Shown here: positions 1-8,603 of the stretch, one piece after another | How the letters are laid out: each line of letters starts with the position of its first letter | How positions within the stretch are numbered: the stretch's first letter is position 1 | Assembly: GCA_025965895.1 (NCBI GenBank) | Contig: JAOPWC010000114.1 | Location: forward strand, 1 to 64,000 | DNA length: 64,000 bases | Direction: 5' to 3' | Origin: Mycobacterium sp. | GTDB taxonomy: Bacteria; Actinomycetota; Actinomycetes; Mycobacteriales; Mycobacteriaceae | Position numbers and translations under genes: made by a program | Notes under the pieces: model-generated | The model's input: the letters and a program-made list of their open reading frames with translations, nothing else | Databases searched by the model: none | Told to the model about the DNA's origin: nothing

Positions 1-52
1 CGGAATTGGTCGTCCGCACGCGACACATATCTCAGCCATGAGGAGATCAACT

Positions 53-862
53 ATGCAGACCTCACCCGAGACCGACCGGACGGGCGGGCAGCTCGCCATG
101 AACATGCCGCCAATCGCGTCGCCGCAAGAATGGCAGGCTGCGCGCGAGCAGATGCTCGTCAAGGAGAAGGCCTCGCTGCGCGCTCGGGACGCGCTGGCCG
201 CCGAGCGCAGGCGGATGCCCTGGATGGCCGTGGAGAAAGCGTACGAGTTCGACGGGCCCGAGGGCAAGACGAGCCTGCTCGGCCTGTTCGAGGGCCGCCG
301 CCAGCTGATCGTCTACCGCGCCTTTTTCGAGCCCGGGGTGGATGGCTGGCCCGGGCATGCCTGCCGCGGCTGCTCGTTGGTGGCCGACCAGGTGGCCCAC
401 GTCGCCCATCTGAACGCCCGCGACACCACGTTGGTGTTCGTCTCGCGCGCACCGCAGGCTGACATCGAGCGGGTGAAGGCGCGGATGGGCTGGCAGATGC
501 CGTGGTACACCACACTCGACGGGTTCGACGCCGACTTCGGTGTGGACGAATGGCACGGCACCAACGCGTTCATCCGCGACGGTGACCGCGTGTTTCGCAC
601 CTACTTCATCAACAACCGCGGCGACGAGGCCATGGGCGGTACGTGGAGTTACCTCGATGTGACGGCGCTGGGGCGCCAGGAGACCTGGGAGGACTCCCCG
701 CAGGGCTACCCGCAGAGCCCGCCGTATGCGTGGTGGAACTGGCACGACGAATACGGCGACGCGCTGCGGTCGCAGTGGTGGCCCGACCGCGACCAGGACG
801 ACCGTGACCCCGCCGACCCCCGACCGCTGCCCGCCGACTCGAGGGGCGGCGCGGCCACATGA
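53..862 (+). CDS. DUF899 family thioredoxin-like protein
   Basis: The 269-residue product has the layout of the DUF899 family: a charged N-terminal helix, then a thioredoxin-like core with the motifs YRAFFEPG, HACRGCSLVADQVAH and FVSRAP, and an aromatic C-terminal stretch (PYAWWNWHDEYG). The CRGC pair sits where the family often keeps a CxxC-like site, so a redox role is possible, but the family has no firmly established reaction. An in-frame ATG lies at 38, but the AGGAGA six bases upstream of the ATG at 53 favours 53. The last 25 residues or so are charged, low-complexity and probably disordered. It stands alone, convergent with the histidine kinase gene that follows. The family call is by eye. 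Confidence 0.85.
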   Translation: MQTSPETDRTGGQLAMNMPPIASPQEWQAAREQMLVKEKASLRARDALAAERRRMPWMAVEKAYEFDGPEGKTSLLGLFEGRRQLIVYRAFFEPGVDGWPGHACRGCSLVADQVAHVAHLNARDTTLVFVSRAPQADIERVKARMGWQMPWYTTLDGFDADFGVDEWHGTNAFIRDGDRVFRTYFINNRGDEAMGGTWSYLDVTALGRQETWEDSPQGYPQSPPYAWWNWHDEYGDALRSQWWPDRDQDDRDPADPRPLPADSRGGAAT

Positions 863-997
863 TCGCCAACGACCGGGCGGCACCGATCCGCGTCTCGCTG
901 GCTGCCGTGTCGATCTCACGCCGGCGACGATCGACGCGTTCGCAGTCCGGGCTCTGCGGAGGATGTGCCGTTAGGCGCGGGAACCGCATCCGCCGCC

Positions 998-2188
998 CTA
1001 TGACTGACTGACCGCAAAAGGGAGTTCACATGACACCGTGGTGCCGCAATCCACCGGGCTGTGGACAGCGAACGTCCCGCCCAGCGCCTCGACGCGGTCG
1101 CGAAGCCCTATGAGCCCGGAACCGCGTCCCGGGTCGGCGCCGCCAATACCGTCGTCATGAACACTGACCGCGAGCGTGCCGTCGGAAGCCTCCGCATGCA
1201 CTTCGACAACCGAGGCTTGCCCGTGTTTGGCGGCGTTGGTGAGCATCTCCGAAACGACGTAATACGCGCACACTTCGATGGCTGCGGGAAGCCTGCCGTG
1301 CACGTGCACCTGAATGTCCACCGGGATGGCTGATCGCCGCCCGAGCGCGCGGAGCGCCGGCCGTAATCCCCCTTCGGACAGGATCGCCGGATGGATGCCG
1401 CGAGAGATTTCCCGCAGATCATCGATCACGGCCACGAGTTGGGCGGCCACGTCGGTGATCTCGTTACCGATATCAGTGGTGTGCTCGGAAGATGCAGCGG
1501 CCGAACGCAGCCTGAGTGCCAGCGCGACAAGGCGCTGCTGCGCGCCGTCATGCAGATCGCGCTCGATGCGCCGGCGGCCCTCGTCCCATGCGGCGACGAT
1601 CCGCGCCCGGGAGGCCCTGAGTTCAGCGCGACTCTGTGCGTTGGCGATGGCCGTTGCGACCAGGTCGGTGAATTCGGTCATGCGCTGCTCGGTGTCGGGT
1701 GACAGCGGGCCCTGACCGGAGCCGACGGCGACGATCCCCCACAACCGACCATCGACGTGTATCGGCATCGCCACCGCGGACCGGAGCCCCTCCTTGAGAT
1801 ACGGCTCCCCGCCAGGGACGTCGTGGTAATCATCGACACGGGCGGGCCGCCCGGTACGCAGGACGGTCGCGGTCAGCCCGGCTGGCGGATAGTCCTCCCA
1901 GCTCTCGCCAACGCGGACATGGGGACCTACCGCGCCCGAGTTGGCGACGAGCGTCGCCGTGCCGTCGAGCTCATACCGGATCATCCGGGCGGTCCCGGGA
2001 CCGAAATGATGGAGAACCTCCTCGGTCACAGCCGCAAACACCGCCTCGTGCGGTGCGCCTCTGGCGATCAGGCTGGCCAGTCGGCGCAACGAGGCTTGCG
2101 TGTCGGCGAGGTCGCGCAGCTTCTGTTCAGCCGGCGACAGCGGCTCTGGGAGATCGTCGCGCGGGTCGGCGGTCACGATTGCGTCCAC
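998..2188 (-). CDS. GAF-domain sensor histidine kinase (HisKA_3 type)
   Basis: This 396-residue soluble kinase has a GAF domain at about 35-185 and a HisKA_3 dimerisation/phosphoacceptor region with the H-box RRRIERDLHDGAQQRL (phosphoacceptor His213). The C-terminal HATPase_c domain shows the N-box SEMLTNAAKH near 308 and the G-box DDGIGG near 338. The HisKA_3 type normally phosphorylates NarL/LuxR-family response regulators, but none is encoded nearby, so it is an orphan here. No membrane segment is visible, so the ligand should be cytoplasmic. The start is a GTG with no clear ribosome site and could lie slightly downstream. It is divergent from a larger paralogue at 2492 and shares long stretches with it and with the kinase at 53230. 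Confidence 0.88.
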   Translation of the reverse strand: MDAIVTADPRDDLPEPLSPAEQKLRDLADTQASLRRLASLIARGAPHEAVFAAVTEEVLHHFGPGTARMIRYELDGTATLVANSGAVGPHVRVGESWEDYPPAGLTATVLRTGRPARVDDYHDVPGGEPYLKEGLRSAVAMPIHVDGRLWGIVAVGSGQGPLSPDTEQRMTEFTDLVATAIANAQSRAELRASRARIVAAWDEGRRRIERDLHDGAQQRLVALALRLRSAAASSEHTTDIGNEITDVAAQLVAVIDDLREISRGIHPAILSEGGLRPALRALGRRSAIPVDIQVHVHGRLPAAIEVCAYYVVSEMLTNAAKHGQASVVEVHAEASDGTLAVSVHDDGIGGADPGRGSGLIGLRDRVEALGGTFAVHSPVDCGTTVSCELPFAVSQS

Positions 2189-2491
2189 GTGACGGACGGG
2201 CGTGAGGTCGGGGAACGGACGGCGACGGTCGCACCAATCGCCCTGAGCGCGGTGATCTCGCCACCGGCCACCACGTGGGCGCGCGGATCAGCGCTAATCG
2301 GCGCCCGGCCGGGCACACGGCTTTCGCAGCGGTTTGCGCACATCATTCCTCATCGTCGTCATTGCAGGCTGGATGTGTCGTCACTGCTGGCGCCAATCCG
2401 CGCTGCCCGCCAGCGGCACCATGCGTAGCTGTCCGGCCGCAATCTTGTCCGGCCTTTCCCAGCACGAACAAGAGGACCACACTGTGGGGTT
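2189..2491. promoter_or_regulatory. divergent intergenic region between two kinases
   Basis: These 303 bases separate the starts of two divergently oriented paralogous histidine kinase genes and must hold both promoters. I see no convincing open frame and no strong palindrome. A GGGG run just before the ATG at 2492 can serve as a weak ribosome site for the rightward gene. Confidence 0.4.
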
Positions 2492-4522
2492 ATGGCTGCA
2501 CCGAGCCGGTCATTCGATGACGAGCTGGTCACGCTCTTCGACCTTTCGCAGGATGCGTTTTGCATCGCGGGGTTCGACGGGTACCTGAAGCGCGCCAATC
2601 CCGCGTTCGCACGCAGCCTGGGATACACCATCGATGAGTTGCTGGCATTACCGTTCTTCAAGAACGTCTACCCCGACGATCGTGAGTCGGTCCGGGCGGT
2701 CCTGGCTGAGCTCGCCGCCGGTAACCCCGTCGTCGGGTTCGAGTGTCGCCACGTCCGCGCCGACGGCTCGGTGCGCTGGTTCGAGTGGAGCACCAGCAGC
2801 CGACCCGAGGCAGGCGTTGTGTACGGGGTGGCCCGTGACGTCACGGAGCGCCGCATAGCCAACGACGAGCTGAGCGCGCTGCGCCGCGTCGCCACGTTGG
2901 CTGCGGAGGGTGTGGCGCCTGCGGACTTGTTCGCCGTGGTCGCCGAGGAGGTTGCCCGCGTCGTCGACGTCCGGATTGTCTCCGTCGTGCGCTACGAGCT
3001 CGCCGCCACGGCAACGGTGTGCGCCACGTTTCCGACGGAGTTAAACCTGTTTCCCGCGGGCAGTCGGTTGTCATTGGACGGGACGACTCTGAGTGCGCTG
3101 GTGCGGGATCGCTCCGAGGCGGTCCACATCGACGACTACTCGCGGCTGGACGGTGAGATTGCGGCTGCCGTCCGTGGTGCCGGGATTCGTTCGGCGGTCG
3201 GCGTGCCGATCGTCGTGGCGGGACGGCTGTGGGGAGCGATAGGTGTTTTCAGCAGGGATTCTGACCCGCTGCCGAACGACACCGCGGCGAGGCTGGCCCG
3301 TTTCACCGAGCTGCTCGCCACCGCGATCGCCAATGCCGAGTCACGCGAAGCACGTGGACGGCTCGCCGACGAGCTGCGGGTGCTCGCCGAGCAGCAGGCC
3401 GCGCTGCGCCGCGTGGCAACCCTTGTCGCGCGCGGGACGCCCCCTTCGGAGGTGTTCTCCGCGGTGGCCGACGAACTAGCCGGATGCCTGCATGCGGGCA
3501 ACGCATCGGTGAACCGATTCGAAGGCGACGAGGTGGCCGTGCTCGCCCTGTCTCACCTCGAGCCGGGGATGCAGAACAAGCCGGTCGTCGGCGAACGCCA
3601 CACACTGGAAGGCGACAACATCGCAACAAGGGTGTTGCACACCGGGCGGGCAGCGCGCCTGGACAGCTCGGAGTTAGGCAACGCTCCCGGCTCTATCGCC
3701 GCAAGGCTGTGGGAGATGGGCCTGCGTTCCACGGTGGCCGTGCCGATCACTGTCGGCGGGCGGGTATGGGGGATGGCGGCGCTCGGTTCACTGCAGCCCG
3801 AGCCGTTGCCTGCGGACACCGAGGCGCGCATGAGCGACTTCGCCGACCTTGTCGCGACCGCCATCGCCAACGCCGCCACCCGCGCCGAACTGATCGCCTC
3901 ACGAGCCCGGATCGTCGCTGCTGCCGACGAAGCCCGCCGTCGTCTGGAGCGCGACCTTCACGACGGCGCCCAGCAGCGGCTGGTCTCGCTGGGGCTGCAG
4001 GCACGGCTGGCAGAGGGCTCGGTGCCACCCGACATGCAGGCACTCAAAGACCAGCTGTGTGACCTCGTGTCCGGATTAACCGGTGTTTCAACAGATCTGC
4101 AGGAGATCACCCGCGGCATTCACCCCGCGATCCTGTCCAAGGGAGGACTCGCACCCGCACTCAAGGCGCTGGGCCGCCGCTCGGCGGTGCCGGTCACCCT
4201 CGACCTCAAGATTGACCAACGCTTACCCGATTCCGTCGAAGTCGGCGCATATTGCCTCGTGTCCGAGGCACTGACCAACGCCGCCAAGCATTCTCGGGCG
4301 ACCCAGGTGGACGTGTGCGGGCAAACCAAGGATCACACGTTCTCCCTGTCGATTCACGACGACGGAATCGGCGGCGCCGATGTCGGCAAAGGCTCAGGAC
4401 TTCTGGGCCTCAGAGACCGGGTCGAGGCCCTCGGCGGACGCATGTGGATCAAGAGCCCCGCCGGAAGCGGGACATCGCTGGACGTCACGATCCCGCTCGA
4501 GCATGCGGACCTGGGTCGGTGA
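2492..4522 (+). CDS. PAS-GAF-GAF sensor histidine kinase (HisKA_3 type)
   Basis: The 676-residue product starts with a PAS domain at about 8-125 (features DAFCIAGFDG, SLGYTIDELL, RWFEWS and an RDVTERR exit motif). Two GAF domains follow at about 135-275 and 300-445. The HisKA_3 H-box RRRLERDLHDGAQQRL has its phosphoacceptor at His490, and the HATPase_c domain has SEALTNAAKHSR and DDGIGGADVGKGSG. No membrane segment is visible. The kinase core is close to that of the divergent neighbour at 998-2188, so the pair probably arose by duplication with added sensor domains. No response regulator is adjacent. Sensor ligands cannot be predicted. Confidence 0.9.
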   Translation: MAAPSRSFDDELVTLFDLSQDAFCIAGFDGYLKRANPAFARSLGYTIDELLALPFFKNVYPDDRESVRAVLAELAAGNPVVGFECRHVRADGSVRWFEWSTSSRPEAGVVYGVARDVTERRIANDELSALRRVATLAAEGVAPADLFAVVAEEVARVVDVRIVSVVRYELAATATVCATFPTELNLFPAGSRLSLDGTTLSALVRDRSEAVHIDDYSRLDGEIAAAVRGAGIRSAVGVPIVVAGRLWGAIGVFSRDSDPLPNDTAARLARFTELLATAIANAESREARGRLADELRVLAEQQAALRRVATLVARGTPPSEVFSAVADELAGCLHAGNASVNRFEGDEVAVLALSHLEPGMQNKPVVGERHTLEGDNIATRVLHTGRAARLDSSELGNAPGSIAARLWEMGLRSTVAVPITVGGRVWGMAALGSLQPEPLPADTEARMSDFADLVATAIANAATRAELIASRARIVAAADEARRRLERDLHDGAQQRLVSLGLQARLAEGSVPPDMQALKDQLCDLVSGLTGVSTDLQEITRGIHPAILSKGGLAPALKALGRRSAVPVTLDLKIDQRLPDSVEVGAYCLVSEALTNAAKHSRATQVDVCGQTKDHTFSLSIHDDGIGGADVGKGSGLLGLRDRVEALGGRMWIKSPAGSGTSLDVTIPLEHADLGR

Positions 4523-4581
4523 ACCCTCTTGCTGACCTGACTCGCAATCGATGATGGACGCAGCCCGTCAATGTTTCAGGC

Positions 4582-4604
4582 GGGCAGGTTCCCTTGGGCT
4601 GCCC
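4582..4604 (+). terminator. short GC hairpin after the kinase gene
   Basis: The arms GGGCAG and CTGCCC form a 6-bp stem with an 11-base loop, 60 bases past the kinase stop. No T-run follows, so it is at best a U-less terminator or an RNA-stabilising hairpin. The rest of 4523-4817 shows no supportable gene. Confidence 0.25.
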
Positions 4605-4817
4605 GGGATGCGTGAGGCCCTTTCCTTGCCTTACGCACTCGCGACCGCTCAGTACGAGCTTGAGACTAACCAGTGGAACCGCGGCCATGGTGACTGTGTA
4701 CCGGCGCGGAGGCGCTCGCCTGCGCGTGGCCCCCGAAAGCAGCTCTCGCCCTGTGCAATTCGCCACGCTGGGGACAACAGCTAGGCGACGGCGCGACGGC
4801 AGGTATACACAGGCCCT

Positions 4818-5182
4818 CTAGTTCGCAGTTCCGGTCAGGTGAGCTTCGGCGCATTTTCGGAAGGCCGCCACAAGGCGGCTGTGGTCCCCGGCGCGCGTCG
4901 CCAGGGCGACATGGCTCGGCTCGACGCCTTCGAGGGGAACCGTGGTGAGGTCGGGGCGCAGGCTGCGGAAGCCGGCGCTGGCAGGGATGATGGCCACGGC
5001 CTGGCCGCTGGCAATGAGTTCGAACTTGTCCTCGATCGCCTCGATAAAGGGACCGTCGGGTGCCGGCCGGCCGTTGGGTCGGGGGTCCATTCGCCAGAAG
5101 GCGTCCCAGGTGGGGTCAGGCGCCCGGGGTAGGGGTTCGTCGGCGATGTCATCGAGGGTGATGGATTCTCTGCCGGCAAGGC
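4818..5182 (-). pseudogene. LysR-family regulator, C-terminal remnant
   Basis: The frame encodes about 120 residues resembling the end of a LysR effector-binding domain: a DDIADEPLP stretch, FIEAIEDKFELIASGQAVAI, then IPASAG and a helix ending in FRKCAEAHL. The DNA-binding helix-turn-helix and the first half of the effector domain are missing. Upstream sequence runs without a plausible start into the intergenic region before an SDR fragment on the opposite strand. Divergent LysR/SDR pairs are common in mycobacteria, so this may be what is left of one. It cannot act as a DNA-binding regulator. Confidence 0.75.
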
Positions 5183-5299
5183 ACCTTGCGAAACATTCAT
5201 TGGACGGTTTTGCCGTCTGGTCGCAGGGTGGAATCAACCGGCCGAGCCCACCGTGCCCGATCCCGCCGGTCGGCCCCGGCTATCTCGAAGGAGTGCAGC

Positions 5300-5412
5300 A
5301 TGCGTGTTTTCGTCACGGGAGCCACGGGATTTGTGGGTTCGGCTGTCGTCGCCGAGCTGCTGAACGCGGGGTACCAGGTTCTCGGCTTCGGCCGATCGGA
5401 CGAAGCCGCTGC
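5300..5412 (+). pseudogene. NAD(P)-dependent epimerase/SDR, N-terminal remnant
   Basis: The frame starts at an ATG preceded by GAAGGAG and gives a classic extended-SDR beginning: [16 protein letters not shown], with the TGATGFVG dinucleotide-binding loop, then [19 protein letters not shown]. After about 38 residues the homology stops abruptly at about 5412, and the sequence continues in another frame as the end of an unrelated luciferase-like oxidoreductase. The catalytic YxxxK region and the rest of the protein are absent, so it is not a working enzyme. Confidence 0.8.
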
Positions 5413-5564
5413 GCCACGGCGACCCCGCCGCGATCGCGGCCAAAGTGCGCGAGCATGCTGCCGCTGGCGCGGATCACGTGACACTGATGCCCCCGCTGGG
5501 AGACTTCTCGGCCGGTATCGACGAGCTGGAACAACTCGCCCCGGCGCTCGTCTCGATCGCCTAG
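5409..5564 (+). pseudogene. LLM-class (luciferase-like) oxidoreductase, C-terminal remnant
   Basis: From about 5409 the + strand reads for 51 codons to a TAG as a typical end of an F420-type luciferase-like monooxygenase: [20 protein letters not shown], then VTLMPP and [12 protein letters not shown]. The N-terminal TIM barrel is missing, and the join to the upstream SDR head is within a few bases of 5409-5412, in a different frame. A deletion that removed the SDR tail and the LLM head explains both fragments. Confidence 0.75.
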
Positions 5565-5897
5565 GACAAGATTCTCTTCCGCAGCGGCGATCTGGGGGAT
5601 AGCTCGGCGGCAGCAACAAGGCCGATGCCGACTGCTGCGGTGGCTGTTGACGGCTTCGGCAACCACCGCATCGCATCGACGGCCAGGGCTGGGGGCGCGG
5701 TGCGCTGCGGATCGGACTCCCGGCCCGGAGCCGTCGGCTTCGGCTCTGGCGAGGTCGTGGCGAAGGCGTCGAGCATGGCGGGGACGAAGGCCGCCATGCG
5801 GTGGTCGCCTGCTGAACCCGGGACCTGGATACCCGCAGCCGGCCCCACGATACGTGGCGGCCCGTAAATCGGGTTGGGCGTGGCGCGCTCCCTACCG
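5565..5897. other. gene-free stretch, probable decayed sequence
   Basis: These 333 bases lie between the LLM remnant and the end of the P450 gene. Open frames exist on both strands, but none has a convincing start, ribosome site or recognisable family. A minus-strand stretch containing HRMAAFVPAMLDAFA may be the eroded end of another gene, but I cannot name it. Confidence 0.35.
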
Positions 5898-7160
5898 TCA
5901 GAATGAGCAGGGCATGGCGCGGATAGCATGCACGAAATTACCCGGCACATACTGCGGTTCCCCGCTCTGGATGTCGGGCAGCCGATGCAGCAATTCACCG
6001 AAGAGCGCGCGCAGTTGGGCGCGCGCGACATGTGCGCCGAGGCAGAAATGGCGTCCTCCGCCGCCGAATGCGACGTGGGGGTTGGGCTGTCGGCCCAGGT
6101 TGAGTCGAAGGGGTGCCTCAAAGACCGTCTCGTCGAAGTTTCCCGACGGATAGAACATGACGACTTTGTCGCCTTCGCGGATGGTTTGGTCACCGAGGGT
6201 GAAGTCGGCGGCTGCGGTGCGCCGGAACGTCATGACCGGTGTGGCCCACCTGATGAATTCCTCGACGGCGGCGGGAATGCGGCTGTCGAAGTCTTCGAGG
6301 AGCCAGGCGCGTTGATCAGGAAAGTCTGTGAGCGCTTTGAGCGCATGGCTGGTGGTCTGCCGGGTGGTGTCATTGCCGGCGACGGTCAGCAGGACGAAGA
6401 AGGCCGCCACCTCCAAGTCAGTGAGCCGGTCGCCGTCGACCTCGGCGTGCACGAGGTTGCTGATCAGGTCATCGCCGGGTTGGTGACGCCGCTCAGCGGC
6501 CAGTGTCTGGGCGACTTGGTGCAGATACAGCTGCCCTTCCACCAGAACCTCGAGCGGACTGCGTCCGTTGAGGAAAGCCGGGTCTGCCCACGACACCAGG
6601 GCGTCGGCTGCGTGCGCGACTTGCTGACGCTCGGATTCGGGGATGCCCACCATGTCTGACAGGGTGCGGACGGGCAGTTCTTTGGCGCAGTAATCGACGA
6701 AGTCGACTCCACTGCCCGCCGAAACAAGTTCTTGCGCAATCTGTTCAGCGTTGGCCTTGATCGACTCTTCGATGCGTCTGACCTGGCGTGGCGTGAACGC
6801 TGCGCTTACCAGCTTGCGGATGAGGGTGTGGCGGGGCGCGTCCATCGCCAGAAAGGACTGCGACGCTTCGAGCAGCTCTTCGGGCACGTTCTCGAACAGC
6901 ACGCCCTTCCCCGACAGAAAGACATCGTTGTTGCGGCTCACCGCGACGATGTCGGCGTGGCGCACAACGGCCCAGTAGCCGGGGTCGTCGTCGTCTTTCA
7001 TCAGGGCATCGTCGACGGGCGGGTGCCAGCTGACCGGGCGCTCGGCGCGCAGGATGGCGAAGCTGCGTTCCCGGTCAGCGGCGGTGGTCGACCAGAACTC
7101 CCGTGAGGAAAGGTCGATGTCGTCATAGTCGCGCCGGGTGGCCGCTGCGGTGGTTGTCAT
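5898..7160 (-). CDS. cytochrome P450
   Basis: The 420-residue product carries all main P450 signatures: the I-helix oxygen-activation motif AGNDTTRQ, a K-helix ExxR (EEFIR), and the heme loop FGGGGRHFCLGAH with the iron ligand Cys373. It is a soluble bacterial class I type and needs external ferredoxin and reductase, neither of which is encoded adjacent. The frame is open for 30 more codons upstream, but the ATG at 7160 is preceded by AGGAGC at good spacing and begins the usual N-terminus. A TetR gene starts divergently at 7345, and a palindromic operator candidate lies between them, suggesting substrate-induced expression. The substrate is unknown. Confidence 0.93.
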   Translation of the reverse strand: MTTTAAATRRDYDDIDLSSREFWSTTAADRERSFAILRAERPVSWHPPVDDALMKDDDDPGYWAVVRHADIVAVSRNNDVFLSGKGVLFENVPEELLEASQSFLAMDAPRHTLIRKLVSAAFTPRQVRRIEESIKANAEQIAQELVSAGSGVDFVDYCAKELPVRTLSDMVGIPESERQQVAHAADALVSWADPAFLNGRSPLEVLVEGQLYLHQVAQTLAAERRHQPGDDLISNLVHAEVDGDRLTDLEVAAFFVLLTVAGNDTTRQTTSHALKALTDFPDQRAWLLEDFDSRIPAAVEEFIRWATPVMTFRRTAAADFTLGDQTIREGDKVVMFYPSGNFDETVFEAPLRLNLGRQPNPHVAFGGGGRHFCLGAHVARAQLRALFGELLHRLPDIQSGEPQYVPGNFVHAIRAMPCSF

Positions 7161-7255
7161 AGTGCCGCTCCTGTTGCATATGGAGGCATCTGGGGTGGAG
7201 GCGCGCTCGGTGCCCGGCCGTCGGCGCAGCCCAATCGAAACAGCCGCCAACGGAG

Positions 7256-7293
7256 TTGGCTAGACACTACGTCTAAACGCTTTAGCTAGTCAA
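7256..7293. promoter_or_regulatory. candidate TetR operator between P450 and TetR genes
   Basis: TTGGCTAG at 7256-7263 and CTAGTCAA at 7286-7293 form an inverted repeat with one mismatch. Inside it, TAGAC (7261-7265) and GTCTA (7271-7275) form a second, perfect one. The position between the divergent starts and the relatively AT-rich sequence suit an operator controlling both genes. Confidence 0.5.
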
Positions 7294-7344
7294 GCTGTCT
7301 CCAGCCGGTTAACCTCACCCTGTGCGGGGCCGAAAGGAGGGAAT

Positions 7345-7983
7345 ATGCCGTCGGTAACGCGCAGGCCGCTCGGAAATCGGCAGGAACGCCGCGAGAGGAT
7401 CGAGGCCGGGTTGCTTGCGGCCGCTGAGCGGTTGATGCGCGACGGCACCAGCTTCACCGAGTTGAGTGTCGACCGGTTGGCGACCGCGGCCGGCATCTCC
7501 CGCGCGACGTTTTACATCTACTTCGAGGACAAGGGTGATCTGCTGCGTCGGCTGGCGCGGCAGGTCTTCGGCGAGCTGGCCGACGACGCCAGCATGTGGT
7601 GGAACGTCGCGTCGCTGCGGCGGCCCGCCGACATGGAAGCGACGATCGGCCGTATTCTCGGCGACTACCGCCGCCATCAACCGCTGATCGGGGCGCTCAA
7701 CGAAATGTCCGGCTACGACGCGGCTGTTGCAGCCACGTATCGGGAGCTGATGACTGGTATCACGGCTGGACTGGTGAAGGTCATCACCGACGGACAGGAC
7801 GACGGGTCGATCCGCCCGGAATTACCGGTAGCGGCTACCGCGAGCGCACTGACGTGGATGGTGGAACGGGCCTGCCACCAAAATCTGCCGTACCAGACGA
7901 TCGAGCACGACCGGGAGCTGGCTTCGGCGCTGACACAAATCATCTGGGCCGCCTTGTATCTAAAGCCGTACCGCTCCTCATGA
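7345..7983 (+). CDS. TetR-family transcriptional regulator
   Basis: The 212-residue product has an N-terminal TetR helix-turn-helix at about 15-65 (LSVDRLATAAGISRATFYIYF). The C-terminal helical domain resembles the EthR-type branch, with an LTWMVERACHQNL helix near 175. A clear AGGAGG lies five bases before the ATG. It is divergent from the P450 gene and probably represses that gene and itself through the palindrome at 7256-7293, with the P450 substrate or a relative as the inducer. That role is inferred from context. Confidence 0.9.
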   Translation: MPSVTRRPLGNRQERRERIEAGLLAAAERLMRDGTSFTELSVDRLATAAGISRATFYIYFEDKGDLLRRLARQVFGELADDASMWWNVASLRRPADMEATIGRILGDYRRHQPLIGALNEMSGYDAAVAATYRELMTGITAGLVKVITDGQDDGSIRPELPVAATASALTWMVERACHQNLPYQTIEHDRELASALTQIIWAALYLKPYRSS

Positions 7984-8111
7984 CGGTTGCCGTACCCGAA
8001 CCCCCCAGCGCACCGTGAGTGAGCGTGAACAGCTGTGGTATCAACGAGCCGGAACGGCGCTCGGGTGAGCATTCACAGTCGCGCGGATTACGATCACAGG
8101 CCGTGAGCGGA

Positions 8112-8591
8112 ATGAACCGCGCTGTTGTTGGCGCACTGTTGACCGTTCCGGCATTGGCCACCGGCTGCGGGAGCGCCCCGGCAAGCACCACGAGTTCCCC
8201 GGCTGCCACCGCCTCAATTGGCCGCGAGGTCCATGACGGCAACTTCGCCTTCACCGTGACCAGGTTTGACAGCAACCTGCCGAGGATCCGCGACCACGTC
8301 CCCAACGGAGAGTATGTCGCCGTCGTCATGACAGTGAAAAACCTTGGTAGCCATACGGAAACCTATGTGAGCGGGAATCAGAAACTGAAGGACACAGCGG
8401 GCAACGTGTACTCGACCGACAACACGGTGGACGCTGCGCTCAACGAGGACCTGGGTGCTCTCGGCATCAAAAGCGGCTACCAGGCTCAGATGACCGAGGT
8501 GTTCGATGTCCCGTCGGGCGTAGTGCCCGCCTTCGTTGAGTTGCACGATTCAGCGTCGTCGCCCGGCACGACGGTGGACCTGGAACGCTAG
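8112..8591 (+). CDS. putative DUF4352-type lipoprotein
   Basis: From the ATG at 8112 the product is 159 residues with a short signal peptide ending in a lipobox-like ALATGC (Cys19). A Ser/Thr/Pro-rich linker follows, then a beta-rich domain with VAVVMTVKNLG and LGIKSGYQAQMTEVFDVPSG, the pattern of DUF4352 immunoglobulin-like extracellular domains. The frame is open back to 8019, and a GTG at 8103 is an alternative start, but only a start near 8112 gives a compact signal peptide. It is expected to be membrane-anchored on the outer face of the cytoplasmic membrane. Function is unknown; related lipoproteins are proposed to bind ligands. Confidence 0.75.
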   Translation: MNRAVVGALLTVPALATGCGSAPASTTSSPAATASIGREVHDGNFAFTVTRFDSNLPRIRDHVPNGEYVAVVMTVKNLGSHTETYVSGNQKLKDTAGNVYSTDNTVDAALNEDLGALGIKSGYQAQMTEVFDVPSGVVPAFVELHDSASSPGTTVDLER

Positions 8592-8603
8592 GCCTGCGAG
8601 CGG

